A stretch of DNA of 64,000 nt from positions 8,686,001-8,750,000 of the forward strand of contig NC_091006.1 of the NCBI RefSeq assembly GCF_041146395.1. The letters run 5' to 3'. The stretch comes from Eulemur rufifrons. Lineage: Eukaryota; Chordata; Mammalia; Primates; Lemuridae. The position numbers were made by a program, and so were the translations under genes. The notes under the pieces were generated by a model, which saw nothing but the letters and a program-made list of their open reading frames with translations, was not told where the DNA came from and ran no database searches. The first letter of the stretch is position 1. Each line of letters starts with the position of its first letter. This document shows positions 12,065 through 37,602 of the stretch, piece by piece.

Positions 12065-12320
12065 TACTGGGTTGTGGTTAAAACCAGGGATTTTAAATTT
12101 GGGACTCAAGAAAGTCCTGTGTTAGAATCCCTGCTCTGCCATTTTACTAAATGTGAGGTTTATGTGCACGAGGCATGTGACTCACCTTTCTGAGTGTGTA
12201 TCCTCAACTGTAAAATGAGGATACTAATACCAACCTTGCAGGTTTGTGTGAGGGAGAAACACATGTAAAGCATTTGGCACGGTGCCTGCTGTGTGGTATA
12301 AGAGCTCAGTAAATGTGCAC
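12065..12320 (+). mobile_element. MIR SINE
   Basis: Classic MIR order: 'gttagaatccctgctctgcc', 'tcaactgtaaaatgaggata', 'gtaaagcatttggcacggtg', 'agctcagtaaatg'. Confidence 0.85.
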
Positions 12321-12926
12321 TATGTATGCTACACTTCTGGGTAATGACTAAAATCCAAGGTGTCGTCATGGGAGTGGATGGCTGGAGTGGGATGAAGGTC
12401 ATCAGAGATGAGGTGGAAAGAGACTGTGAAGCTAGATAAATGGAAGAATGGATCACCATGGGGCAGCAGTTAAGTATCCCAGCAGGACAGCATGGGTTGG
12501 GTTGGCGAGGAAGTCTGTGACAGGTGTTAATGTCTTCAGAAATGAGGGGAAGTGACCAGGGAGTCAACAGATATCAGTGAGGAAGTGGGAGAGAGGGTGG
12601 TAGAACCTGAGCACATAAACCTCAAGGAACCCTGGGTTCTGCAAAACCAGGTTAGAGTCAGTTTCACCTCCCACAGACCTTGTACTTCCCTTCGAGATGT
12701 TCCCCGTGATCATGTTCTCTACTAAACCAGCGGGATTGGATCTAACCCATCCTGGGGTACCTAGGACAGAAGTATAAATTGGTAAATGTTTGTTGAATGA
12801 CTTGGTGGTTGAAGGAAAGAGAAAAGGCTACCTCTGTATCTTATTTACCTTTGATCTTGTTCCATTTATCTCTCTACATTGTCTCTAATTAACCTGATGC
12901 TTCTTTAAAAACTTCTTATTTAATTT
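12321..12926. other. Intergenic, no recognised feature
   Basis: Unique sequence; no exon, RNA gene or clear repeat recognised. Confidence 0.45.
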
Positions 12927-12927
12927 A

Positions 12928-13246
12928 GGCTGGACGCAGGGGCTCACGCCTGTAATCCTAGCACTCTGGAAGGCCAAGGTGGGAGGATCGCTTGAGGCCA
13001 GGAATTCAAAACCAGCCTGAGCAAGACTGAGACCCCGTCTCTACCGAAAATAGAAAAATTTGTCAGGCATGGTGGTGTGCACCTGTAGTCCCAGCTACTC
13101 GGGAGGCTGAGATAGGAGGATCACTTGACTGGAGCCTAGGAGTTTGAGGTTGCAGTGAGCTATGATGACACCACTGCACTCTAGCCTCGGCAACAGAGCA
13201 AGACCTCATCTCAAAAAACAAAAAACAAACCAAAAAAAAAAAAAAC
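12928..13246 (+). mobile_element. Alu SINE, older subfamily
   Basis: Dimeric Alu beginning ggctggacgcaggggctcac. Imperfect flanking copies of 'cttcttatttaattta' lie at about 12912-12927 and 13247-13262. Confidence 0.88.
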
Positions 13247-13394
13247 CCTCTTATTCAATTTAAACGAATGTTTCCTGGGACCTTCATGCATGCTATTCTA
13301 TTTACCTGGAATATTCTTGCCCATTCTATCCAAAGACACCCCCCACACACACACTTTTCATTCAGGAATGAGCAAAAATTAATCATCAGGGAGA

Positions 13395-13566
13395 AGAAAA
13401 ATAAACCACAATGATATACTACCACATATCCATCAGACTGGCAAAATTAAAGTGTCGGACAGTACTAAGTATTGGTGAAGATATGGAGCAAAGAGAACTC
13501 TCATTCAGTGCTTGTGGGAGAACAAATTATTAATAGTACAGCCATGCTAGAAAAATAGTTTGGCAG
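13395..13566 (+). mobile_element. Old L1M fragment, 5' part
   Basis: 'catcagactggcaaaattaa', 'attggtgaagatatggagca' and 'actctcattcagtgcttgtg' match the end of L1 ORF2 in character. The element continues at 13858 after an LTR insertion. Confidence 0.75.
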
Positions 13567-13857
13567 TGTAGTGGGTAGAAAAATGTCACCCAAAAGATGT
13601 CCAGACTTAATCCCTGGAACCTGTGCATGTAACCTTATATGGCAAAAAGGACTTTGCAGATGTGATTACAGTAAGGATCTTGAGATGAGGAGATTATCTT
13701 GCATAAATTTGGGTGGGCGCTAAATGCAATCACATGTATCCCTGCAAGAGGAAGATTTTAGATTTATGGCCTCCAGAACTGTGAGAGAATAAATTTCTGT
13801 TGTGTGAAGCCACCACGTTTGTGCTAATTTGCTATAGCACTTACAGGAAACAACATT
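13567..13857 (+). mobile_element. MLT1-like solitary LTR inside an L1M
   Basis: Starts tgt and contains 'ggactttgcagatgtgatta', 'ttgagatgaggagattatc' and 'gcctccagaactgtgagaga'. The flanks ggcag (13562-13566) and gacag (13858-13862) look like a decayed 5 bp target duplication. Old and non-coding. Confidence 0.65.
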
Positions 13858-14545
13858 GACAGTATCCACCAAACCTGAGCATACTCATACCCATGTCCAG
13901 CACTTCTAGGTATATCCCTATAGAAATAGAAGCATTTGTTCACTAAAAACCACGCACAAAAATATCCATAGCAGCATTATTCATAACAGTCCCAAACTGG
14001 AAACAACCCCAATGCCCATCAACAGTTCAATGCATTAATGAATTGTTATATTTATACAATGGAATACCCTGCCATACAGCAATAAAAAGTCATCTACAAA
14101 AACAAAAACAAAAACAAAAAAGTCATCTACAGATAAGCAGAACATGGAAGAATCTCACAAACACAACGTTGAGCAAAAGAAACCAGACACGACAAAACAT
14201 ATCGTATGACTCTGTTTATGTTAAATTCAAGATGAGACAAAATTAACTATGATATATCACTGAGTGATGAAAAGCTAGAAAGTTAAAGAAAAGCAAGGAA
14301 TTCATTACTGTGAAAGCCAGGACAGTGTTTCCAGCTAGGATAGGAGGGGAGCTGTGATCAGGAAGGAGCCCATGACAGAAAGGTGGGCGGGGGGCTCCTG
14401 GGGTCCTGGTAATATATTTCTTGGCATGGATGACACGGGTGTTTTACAATAATAGTAATAACTGTACAGTTATGTCTTACGCACTTTTCTGAATATTTCA
14501 CAACTAATATGTATCTTGGTGTTGGTGGTAATTTTTGACAGAATC
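13858..14545 (+). mobile_element. Old L1M fragment, 3' part
   Basis: Continues the interrupted L1: 'cacttctaggtatatcccta', 'agcagcattattcataacag', 'ccaatgcccatcaacagttc', then a degraded 3' UTR with 'cctggtaatatatttcttgg'. A (CAAAAA)n run lies at 14098-14120. Confidence 0.7.
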
Positions 14546-15150
14546 AACAGGGAGCTTCCCAATCCTTGACACCTTCCTGTGTCCCTCCTCTCAGTGTCCT
14601 CTGGGCTCCTCCAGCCTCTGCCACTTGCTCAGTCATGGCTCTGACCACTCTGGGTTGTGAGCCACTGTGTCCCAGTCCGGTTCACCCACCAGAACAGGAG
14701 CTCTCCAGGGCCAGCACCCAGGCTGGCGTCCTCTCAGGGCCCCCAGCAGAGTCCAGCTCTGGGCCTGGCACACAGGAGGCCTCGTGGGACATGTGCTGCC
14801 AGGCCCAAGGCACACTGGGCCTGCCTCATATTACCACCGTCTATTGTAATTGTCAGGGTCATGTCTGTCTCCAGGCCAGTTCCTGCTTCCCACACAGAAG
14901 AACCCGGACGCAAATGACTGCGACCTCAGGAGGGGGTGGCTGGCTCTACATTTCCGCTTACCTTTGACTCTGTCCATCCCATTGAGGAATGCGCCAAGGC
15001 ATCTGCAAGGGCTGTTTTCCCTGTCTAGAACGCCCCCTCTCTGTCATTCTGTTGAACTCCTACTCATCCTTCAAGGGCCGGCCCCAGATTCCTCTCCTCT
15101 GTGGAACCACGGCCCTCCTTCCTCTGAGCTCCCGCAGGCCCCTATTTCCC
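14546..15150. mobile_element. LINE-2-like relics
   Basis: Phrases such as 'gaactcctactcatccttca' and 'cctctcctctgtggaaccac' (about 14960-15150) are L2-type. 14546-14960 is more diverged. Several open frames cross this block in conflicting phases and show no domain. Confidence 0.5.
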
Positions 15151-15600
15151 GCGGCCGCAGCCTGTTCGCGCCCTGCCCCACAGAATCCTGTTTCTTGCTT
15201 TCGGAAGCTCTTTGACTTCCCTCAGTTGCCCTCAAGGCCTGGGTCTGACCCACTTCTGGGCCTCGAGCGTCTGTTCTTCACCTCTGGCGAACGCTCTGAC
15301 AAGCTCAGGCAAGCTCCACAGCGCATGCGCTCAGGGAGACTCGGGAGGCGAGAGACACTGCCTCCGGGTTCCCGCCACTTTGCCGGAGCCACTACGCATG
15401 CGCAGCCGCGAGGCCGGGCTTCCTTACTTCCAGCAGGCACGTGCCAGAGAAAGAGGCGGGTCCGGGACTGAAAAGAGTGGGGCGGGAGTGGCCCAGAGTA
15501 CGGGGTAGAGCCTGGGGCCTGGAACTGAAACAGGGGGCGGAGCCTAGGACGTGTCCAGCCAGGGGCCCCGTCACTCAAAAGCGGCAGGAGACAATCCTCA
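15100..15600. promoter_or_regulatory. Orphan CpG island with two NRF1-type palindromes
   Basis: CpG-dense sequence without a TATA box. NRF1-like GCGCATGCGC lies at 15321-15330 and ACGCATGCGC at 15394-15403. A CACGTG E-box lies near 15437 and GC boxes near 15480 and 15533. This composition is typical of housekeeping, often bidirectional, promoters. No coding exon was recognised beside it and the nearest gene end (DEDD2) points the other way, so it may drive an unannotated transcript. Confidence 0.6.
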
Positions 15601-15867
15601 GGGCTTGAGAGGCGGGTGCTGGAATTTAGCCCCGTAGTTGGGAGTCCAGTAGAGGCTAAGATAAGCAGCAGCTCCCACCTTCAAGCATGGGTAGCCCCAA
15701 ATACAGAAGAGCCTCAAATCTTAGGAGGTCGTGAAAAGAAAGCCTCTCTCTCTCAAGTCAAGGAGAGCCCTCTAGCTCGAGGGAATGGTCCAAGCAAGGG
15801 AGTAGAATCCTGACCTCACTCCCCCACCTACCTGCCATCACTAGGGTAGAAATAGTCTCCATCTCAC

Positions 15868-15985
15868 TGCTTCTCTACCCCTTGGGCAAATCACTTCCCC
15901 TGAGCCCATTTTCTATAAAATGGGGATAAAATCCCACACAGGGTGGCTGAGCAGTACACAGATCTCAAATAAGTGTCCAGTAGAA
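15868..15985 (+). mobile_element. MIR fragment
   Basis: 'gcaaatcacttcccctgagc' and 'tctataaaatggggataaaa' give the MIR core. Confidence 0.6.
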
Positions 15986-16743
15986 CTTAGCTCCCTCCCA
16001 GAGGGTAAAGGCAGAATCTGGGATCACACAGCAGATGGCTGGACCTAACCTTGGCTCCTGGACTGGACTCACCTCCTAGACTTGCCACTCCATCCCTGTA
16101 TATCAGCACAGGCCAAGGGTCCCCGTTCCAAGGTGTGGGCAGGCATACCCCTCCCCACAGGAAAGGCTGGCCCTTGGGAATCCCTGCCCACCCTACCCCT
16201 AACTCCCCAACCCAGGTTCCCTTCCCTCTCAGGAAAGAAAACCCTGGGTATTGTGTAAGAAACTTAAGCCCTTACACCAGGGGTGGGGAAAGGGCAGAAG
16301 GCCACAACCGTAGCTGTAGCCACAGAACAGAAAGAAGTATATTTAAGAGAAGGTGAATACCCAGAAGGTGTGAGGGATAGGGAGCCACATGGAGAGGAAT
16401 TCCAGGCAGAGAACTCCTGGCTGCCTATCTTCCAACTTCCAAACCTTGGGGCTCCATCAGCCTTGGGGGTAGCCAGCCCACCTCACTGAACTAGTTAAAA
16501 ATCCTGGAACCACCCCCCACGCCGACCCTGGACATACAGGAGCAAAGCATGTTAACAGCGTTGGAAGAATTTATAATTCCAAGGCAGTACTGTACTTCCT
16601 ACTTTGACAGATGAGGAAACTGAGGCCCAGAGAGTAGGACAAGCATGTGGTAGCAGATGGCAGATGATTCAGCATCCTGCCCACCCTCCAGCTCTTAACA
16701 CTGGGACAGGAACACTCCTTATCCTAGCACATCAAGAATCCAA
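15986..16743. other. Intergenic, no strong feature
   Basis: Unique sequence with a possible MIR scrap at 16600-16650 ('gacagatgaggaaactgagg'). Confidence 0.4.
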
Positions 16744-16905
16744 AGTCAGGCGTCATATCACAAGTCTATAGTCCCAGCTACTTGGGAGGCACTTATCAAG
16801 GCAGGAGGACCACTTGAGCCCAGAAGTTCGAGGCCAGCCTGGGCAGCACAGCAAGACTCCATCTCTAACAAAAAGAAAAATTAAAAACAAAGAAAAGAAA
16901 AGAGT
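16744..16905 (+). mobile_element. Monomeric Alu-like (FLAM-type) SINE
   Basis: Single arm with 'agtcccagctacttgggagg' and 'ggccagcctgggcagcacag', then an A-rich tail. It sits just past the DEDD2 3' end. Confidence 0.75.
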
Positions 16906-16929
16906 CCTCGAAATCTGATGCCCACCTAT

Positions 16930-17746
16930 GCCCCCTTCCAGGGCAGTTTTATTGGTGCCATTTGAGAAAGGTCTTTCCCATCAGCCCCCAAGCCTTTGCC
17001 TTCCCTTTCCAAGAAGGCAGTTGTTTCCTGGTCCTGGCCCTGGTCCCGGCCCCATGGGCAACAGCAGGCTTTGGTCTGATGCTGCCACAACACCCACATG
17101 TGAGGGTCTGGGTGCAAGCCTGTGTCTAGCTCTGGGGAGCAGAGGGAAGGTGAGGAGAGTTGAGTCTTTGTGTGGAAGCTGGGCAGAGCCCTGGCTAGAG
17201 ATGTGTGAGCAAGGTGAGCAGGCCCCATGAGCACCCTAGCTCCAGTGCCCACTGGTGTGGCTGAAGTCCAGGTTGGGGGTGGTCAAATCAGAGATCCTGA
17301 GAGAGAAGCCCTTAGGCCAAAGAAGTGTGTGGAATAGGCCAGGGCAGGGGCCACGGGAAGATTTCAGAGGGGGCAGTGTGTATGAGTGTGTGTGCACGCA
17401 TGCACGTGCAGACAGCTCGAGATCAGAGACACGATGTGCTGGGGGCCATTGGTGAGTGTGTGGCCATGCCTCCCTCCCTTCAGGGATACGGGAGCTCCTG
17501 GCTGCCAGAGGCTGAGGGAACACACAGGGGCGGGGGGAGTTTGGGAAGGAAACTCAGCTGGAAGTGGTTTAGGCCTCAGAGCCCACATCCTGTGCAAGGG
17601 GGCTGTCAAGGGGCGTGCCATCCTGGTCCTGTCATAGTCCTCAGAGCTGCTGAAGTGACAGTCCACTAGGGGCAGAGATGGTTGTCCTCCAGGGGTGAAG
17701 GTGGCCCGGAGACTCGGAGGTGGGGTCAGTCCTGCCAGATCCGGGA
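16930..17746 (-). other. DEDD2: DEDD2 3' UTR
   Basis: Minus-strand sequence between the stop codon and the poly(A) signal. No intron signs and no coding content. Confidence 0.75.
16948..16953 (-). terminator. DEDD2: DEDD2 poly(A) signal AATAAA
   Basis: Plus-strand tttatt reads AATAAA on the gene strand, about 800 nt after the stop. Cleavage is expected about 15-25 nt further on. Confidence 0.75.
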
Positions 17747-32698
<14,952 letters not shown>

Positions 32699-32974
32699 TC
32701 CCGGGGGAAGGAGGCGGAACAAGCTCAGAACCGAGGCCTGGAACCCATACGGTGGGGAGGAGGCAATGGTCAGTGACGCGGGGGCCCGAACCCCACACCG
32801 CCAGTGCGTGTCCCCAACCCCGCCGCGCCAGGCAGGGCCGCTCCCACACCCCCACTCGGCCCAGCCTCCCCCTCCCCCGGAGGGGAATGGTCTCGCCCGA
32901 GGTCCCCTAGTAACAGGTCGAGACGCCAAACCCCGCTCGTCCAGACCAGCCGGGCCGCAGAGCCTGAACGCCCC

Positions 32975-33310
32975 TGCCCAGGTGGTACGTTCCCAGCCAG
33001 CCTCAGACCCGACCCAGGGATGCGGCCCGAACAAGCCCGGGGCCCACCCCGGGCCACCCTGCCCGCTGCCCTGTGACTCTGGGTAGTACCGCCCGGACTT
33101 GCCCCGCAGCTGCCCAGTGGTACCGTCCGATTAGTCCCGCGGCTCCATCCAACTGGTACCGCCCGAAAGCGACCCTCTACTCACTACAAGTGGGACGGAC
33201 CGAGGCAGCCCTCTCTCCACACAGGTGGTACCGTCCAAAGCCGACCCCTCGCCCTACAAGGGCGGCCCCGCCCTCTCCCCGCAGCCTAGGTGGTTCCATC
33301 TACTCGCCAC
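32975..33310. repeat. Decayed 34-36 bp minisatellite at the DEDD2 5' end
   Basis: The word GTGGTACCG(C/T)CCGA recurs with gtacc at 33086, 33120, 33156 and 33228, and weaker forms near 32984, 33192, 33264 and 33293. Spacings are 34, 36 and 72 bp (twice 36). It lies inside the CpG island, just downstream of the inferred DEDD2 first exon. Confidence 0.75.
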
Positions 33311-33319
33311 CGGTCGCCA

Positions 33320-33620
33320 TTAGGCTTCTCTACACCCTCACCGGAATCCGGCGTCCGAAGACTCCTGGGCGACGGCCGCAGCCACTTGTTTTGGATCTTT
33401 CTGGCACCTTCTCTATTATTACGCCTGCGTCACCTCGCCCCTCCTCCTTCCCCCAACTCGCGCAGGTGCGACCGCCACGCCCCTTAGGCGCAAGCGCAGA
33501 ATGAGGCCTTCAAGCCCCGCCCTTCCTGGTCTGCCTTACCCGCCCCCAACTGAAGCGTCCCGGCCTGCCTGTGCTGCGCTTGCGCAGAGCGAGCGCGGCG
33601 CTACATCTGGGGCTGGTTGT
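33320..33620. promoter_or_regulatory. CpG-island promoter of DEDD2, probably shared with ZNF526
   Basis: TATA-less GC-rich sequence with NRF1-type sites GCGCAAGCGCA (33488-33498) and TGCGCTTGCGCA (33575-33586). DEDD2 leaves to the left and ZNF526 to the right, so a bidirectional promoter is likely. The exact start sites are not visible. Confidence 0.65.
33342..33450 (-). other. DEDD2: Probable non-coding first exon of DEDD2
   Basis: A strong donor on the minus strand (GATTCCG|GTGAGGG, exon low end 33342) in the CpG island suits a 5' UTR exon joined to the acceptor near 32738. Its upstream limit is a guess. Confidence 0.5.
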
Positions 33621-33639
33621 GTTACCCGGTTTCAGGGTC

Positions 33640-34150
33640 CCTAATTCCGGCCCGTGGCCCCAATGTCACGACCTGTTGGAATTATTCTTCTAATGGACTA
33701 CAGCCCCCTGGTCATCACGACCTAGACGCCCACATTACCACTGCCCCCAGCTGCCCGTGGAAAAGGACCACAATCACAACATGCCTGGCTCCCGAAGGCA
33801 CCTGGGCCTCTTATGATCGGGACCTGGACACTCCTCCTTCATTAGATTATTCCTCATTCCTAGTGGCAACTAGGAACCTACATCTCAACTGTGATGTCTC
33901 ATGATCCCAACTGGAACACCCCCTCTATTCAACAGAAACCCCATCCCCATCTATAAGTTTCTTCCTCTGATAGAGACCAAGACTCCCTCATCTCATACCG
34001 ACACTTCCTATAAATCACAATAGACTCCTCCACGCTGACTGCGTAGCCCCCAGTGGCATCCATCATGACCCTTCATCACAGTCAGACAAGCCCACCCAGG
34101 ATCACAACAGCCCCTCTAAGGTCACAGAGCAGCCCAGATGCCCCTTCCCT
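33640..34150. repeat. Decayed ~30 bp tandem array, C-rich
   Basis: Recurring phrases such as 'gtcacgacctg', 'catcacgacctagac', 'aatcacaacatgcctgg', 'gatcccaactggaacacccc' and 'gatcacaacagcccc' appear about every 28-40 bp. It is strongly diverged and weaker than the neighbouring 36 bp array. It lies in the putative ZNF526 5' region. Confidence 0.45.
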
Positions 34151-34389
34151 AACCTGCACCAACTACAGCAGGTCTGTCGGGGAAGTCAGCATAGAGGCTG
34201 CGGTGTCAGGGTATCTGTGAGTCCCCTTGCCACGGGGCCTTGGGTGTGACGGCCGCCCCGCCCCGCACTTAGGTGACTCAAAGTCAGGGCCTGCGCGTGT
34301 TTAAGATAGGTCCCCTCCCCAGACCAGTTCCTAACCCCGTAATTATCTCCCCTTGGAAGGCAGGAGACCTGGGTTCTGCCTGGCACTGA

Positions 34390-34800
34390 CCCAGCACTGG
34401 CTCTGCTTGATCTGCAGCAGTGGCCTCAGAGGAATCCCTTCCCATCTCTTCTCTGGACCGCAGTTTTCCTACTTGTGAAACAGATGGATGGCAATGGTCA
34501 CCCACGGAAGCACACTCCGGGGTGGGACACACAGTGGGCGCCGGATAAGTGACTACCATTAAATAAAACGAAGAGTAGGAGGGCTGGAAAGCAATTTTGC
34601 AAACTAGGAGGGATTACGTCCTTGTTAGATGCGTTATAGTGGACACCCGCAGTGTAGTACGCCCTGTGCTGAGTGCTTTTACCTGTGTGACATCATCCAA
34701 TCCCCTCAACGGCCTTTGAGGTGGATGCGACTCAAGCCCACTTTACACCAGTAAAACTGAGGCCGGGAGAAGTACCCACGTGTGTCTGGCTCCAAAGCTT
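34390..34800. mobile_element. MIR-family fragments
   Basis: 34390-34560 ('gcagttttcctacttgtgaa') and 34635-34800 ('gtgctgagtgcttttacctg', 'accagtaaaactgaggccgg') resemble MIR cores. Confidence 0.5.
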
Positions 34801-34849
34801 TGCTCTCAGAGATGCTCAGTCTCTTCAGCTATGAAATGACATCTGTCAA

Positions 34850-35300
34850 GGTCTCTCGCCGCCCAGTCCACTGCACCGGCCCGCGCTCTCCCAGACTGCC
34901 CCCTTCTTTCTGCTGAACTTTCAGAGTCTAGGAAAGGAGCGGTCAGGGAGAACTGCGCAGGCGCTTCTCCTCGCCCCAAGCCCCGCCCACAGGGCACAGA
35001 TGTGTGCGTGGAGAACTCCTGGAGCCTCGCCTAAGCGTCAACACGCAGGCGCAAGGGCGCGAGCCCTGCGCTACCGGTTCTGATTGGCCACCACGGGTAA
35101 GGGCGCCGCCCAATGGGAGGTGTGGATAGTGAGGGGTCCCACAAGCCTGGAGCCGAGGGTCTGTGTCAAGAGCCGCGGGGGCTGCAGGAGGCGAGAGAAA
35201 CTGGTGAGGGCACCGCTGGGTGAGCCGAGGAAGAGAGCTCTGGGCGTACAGAGAGCGCGGAGGGAGAATGAAGGGGACGCCAGAGATCTAAAAGCCTTGG
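34850..35300 (+). promoter_or_regulatory. ZNF526: Second CpG cluster, candidate ZNF526 promoter/first exon
   Basis: CpG-dense block with an inverted CCAAT box (35083-35087), a direct CCAAT (35110-35114) and GCGCAGGCGC-type sequence near 34955. A strong donor, ACTG|GTGAGGG, ends a possible 5' UTR exon at 35203. Whether ZNF526 starts here, at 33.6 kb, or at both cannot be settled from sequence. Confidence 0.5.
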
Positions 35301-35479
35301 GGCCTGCTCTAGGGCGGGAGCGGCGCAGGGTGGCAGGAGAGCGCTCCTTCCTGTATGCTCCGGAGCGTTGGTTGAGCTGAGGTGTGCAGGACCCTACACT
35401 TGATCTCGCCCCCCACCCAACGCCCTACAGGGAGCTCTCCGGCTGCCGAGATGAGTCTGGTAGAAGAAAAGGTTGTGCA

Positions 35480-36450
35480 GCGGGAAAATTGAACTTCCAG
35501 GTCCCTGGTGGGGGTTCCTTCCTGGAAGGACTTACTGATCTGCTGTTTGAAAATTCCCATTCCTCCCCCTAGTAGTTCGCAATCCAAGATTGGGAAAGCG
35601 GAATGTAGACGAGGAAAATGCAAATTTTAGGCCTCCCGGGCTGCCTTCTAGAGAGACATGTATTGGGTGCCTGTTTGTGCAAGCTTTGCAGCAGGCACCA
35701 GGCCTAGCCGGAAAGGAGTTCTCTGTTTGGAGTGGGGCTGTAAACAAGGAAAAATGGAACTCTTGGGCCCCAGGTTGAGTAATTCCAGGAAGACCTTTTA
35801 TGGAATAGCTGTTGTATGCAGGGTCCTGGCAACTCAAAAATTAGTGAGGGAGTTGAAATAGTAGATAAAGAAAGTTTAGCTCCTGGGCTTTTAGTGAATC
35901 ATTTAGTCAAGGAGCATTTATTGGGCACCAACAGAAAGCAGGGTCTATACTGGGCTGTATGTTGTGGGAATTCATGTCTAATTGGAGAGTTGGTCTGGTA
36001 GAAGTGGAATGTACACAAATACAGTTAAACTCCCAGGGCCTCACTTCCTGAGGGAGCAGCATTCATTCCCTATCTGAGTGCCTACTGTGTGCTAGGCATT
36101 GTTCTTGGCACTGGAAATACCCCAGTGATGAACAGGCTAAAATCCCTGCCCTCTGGGAGCTTAATTTGAGAAACTTCTACATCCAGGGCTGTAAGCTAAA
36201 CTCCACCTGTCCTCGGGCACTAACAAATGAGGTGAAGAAAAGATAAAGAAGGTGGAGATTGATGGATTCACAAGATTAGCTGCCAGGCCTGGGAGGGGGC
36301 AGGCATTTGCTGAATCGACTCCAAGCCCCGCTATGTGAAGGGGCCTGCGTTGGGTTGAGCTGACACAAGTAGTACAGGAGATGGGATACATAGAATGAAG
36401 TTTGAAAGTTAAAATTCTTGTCCCTGATCTTTGGTTTTGTTGATAACTGG
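35480..36450. repeat. Decayed ~120-165 bp tandem repeat in ZNF526 intron 1
   Basis: A unit start of the type 'aactcccagggcctcact' recurs near 35490, 35617, 35756, 35876, 36026 and 36190. Each is followed by a 'cattta-ttgggcacc ... gcagggtc-tactgggc' block. The internal words resemble a widespread ancient repeat, but the regular spacing points to local tandem duplication. Confidence 0.5.
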
Positions 36451-36764
36451 AGCCCCTACAATGAATCGGACCCATAAGCTCTCTTCGTCCAGTGAGGGCT
36501 ACAGAGATGCCATCCCAAGCTTATGATATTTTCTATGTTAGAGGTGGCACAAGATACCATAGGAACCCCATGGAGGAGGAACCCCAAGGAGGAAGGAGTG
36601 GCCACCACCCTGAGAATGTAGAGATGTCAGAGAAGGCTCACAAAAGGTGCTGGGTAGGAGTTGGCCAGACAGAAAGAGGAGACAACTTTTTTGGCAGAGG
36701 GAATAGCAGCATCAAAGACTTAAGGTCCAAAAACAACCTTCCTGGAAAACTACAAGTAATGGTT

Positions 36765-36908
36765 ATAGCTAACCTTTAACAAATACCAGGGACTTCATGT
36801 CAGTACTACTTTTAGCCTGTTTTACAGGTGAGAAAATAATCTCAGAGAGAGGAAACAAGTGGTAGAGCTCAGATTTAAGTCGAGAGCAGTCTAGTTCCAG
36901 GGCCTATG
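36765..36908. mobile_element. MIR-family fragment
   Basis: 'cctgttttacaggtgagaaa', 'ggtagagctcagatttaagt' in MIR order, cut by the following Alu. Confidence 0.5.
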
Positions 36909-36910
36909 TT

Positions 36911-37206
36911 TTGTTTTGTTTTTTGTTTTTTTTTTGAGACAGGGTCTCACTCTGTTGCCTGGACTAGAGTGCTATGGTGTCAGCCTAGCTCACAGCAACC
37001 TCCAACTCCTGGGCTCAAGTGATCCTCCTGCTTCCTGAGGAGCTGGGACAATAGGCACATGCCACCACGCCCGGCTAATTTTTCTATTTTTAGTAGAGAC
37101 AGTCTCATTCTTGCTCAGGCTGGTCTCAAAGTCCTGAGCTCAAGCGATTCTCCTGTCTCAGCCTCCAAGAGTGCTAGGATTACAGGTGTGAGCTACTGTA
37201 CCCAAC
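36911..37206 (-). mobile_element. Alu SINE
   Basis: Minus-strand dimer in ZNF526 intron 1 with a perfect 14 bp duplication, ccagggcctatgtt, at 36897-36910 and 37207-37220. It is the last Alu for about 18 kb. Confidence 0.92.
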
Positions 37207-37547
37207 CCAGGGCCTATGTTCTTAAACACTTTAGTGTACCTCTGTGTGTTTGTGTAAGAGAAGGAAGAAAGGTATTGCACAAAGAGGAAACTACACAGCA
37301 GGCAAAGGCTGTTCTCAGAAACGGTATGACTGGCCCTCTGGGTGAAGAGGGCAGTATCAGAGGCCAGGCTGAGAAGTGCTTTCTCTCCTGCAGATGCCTG
37401 ACTGCCATGGGGCGTGTGTAGGCTTCAGAGACACAGAATCATCGAAGACTGAGGCATAAACATTGAAGTAACACTTCTTGATTGATAGCAGCTGGTAAGT
37501 AACGGGATGGGCAGGCAAACTCATGAGATTTCCCCCTCTCCCCTCAG
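37207..37547 (+). other. ZNF526: 3' end of ZNF526 intron
   Basis: Unique sequence ending in a pyrimidine tract (tttccccctctcccctcag) that gives the acceptor for the coding exon at 37548. Confidence 0.8.
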
Positions 37548-37602
37548 GTTCCTAGTGCCTCACCAGCTTCCGCCCCTCCTTCTCCAGGCTGCCATCCCCA
37601 CA

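Noticed and set aside
14566..15578. Cluster of 100-160 aa frames around the orphan CpG island
   Set aside because: They lie in several frames on both strands over L2 relics and GC-rich DNA. No conserved domain and no convincing splice partners. The CpG island itself is kept as a finding.
37507..37602. Upstream in-frame ATG giving a 701 aa ZNF526
   Set aside because: The extra 32 residues cross the splice acceptor at 37547 and do not resemble the known N-terminus. The ATG at 37603 has a strong context and matches the family start.
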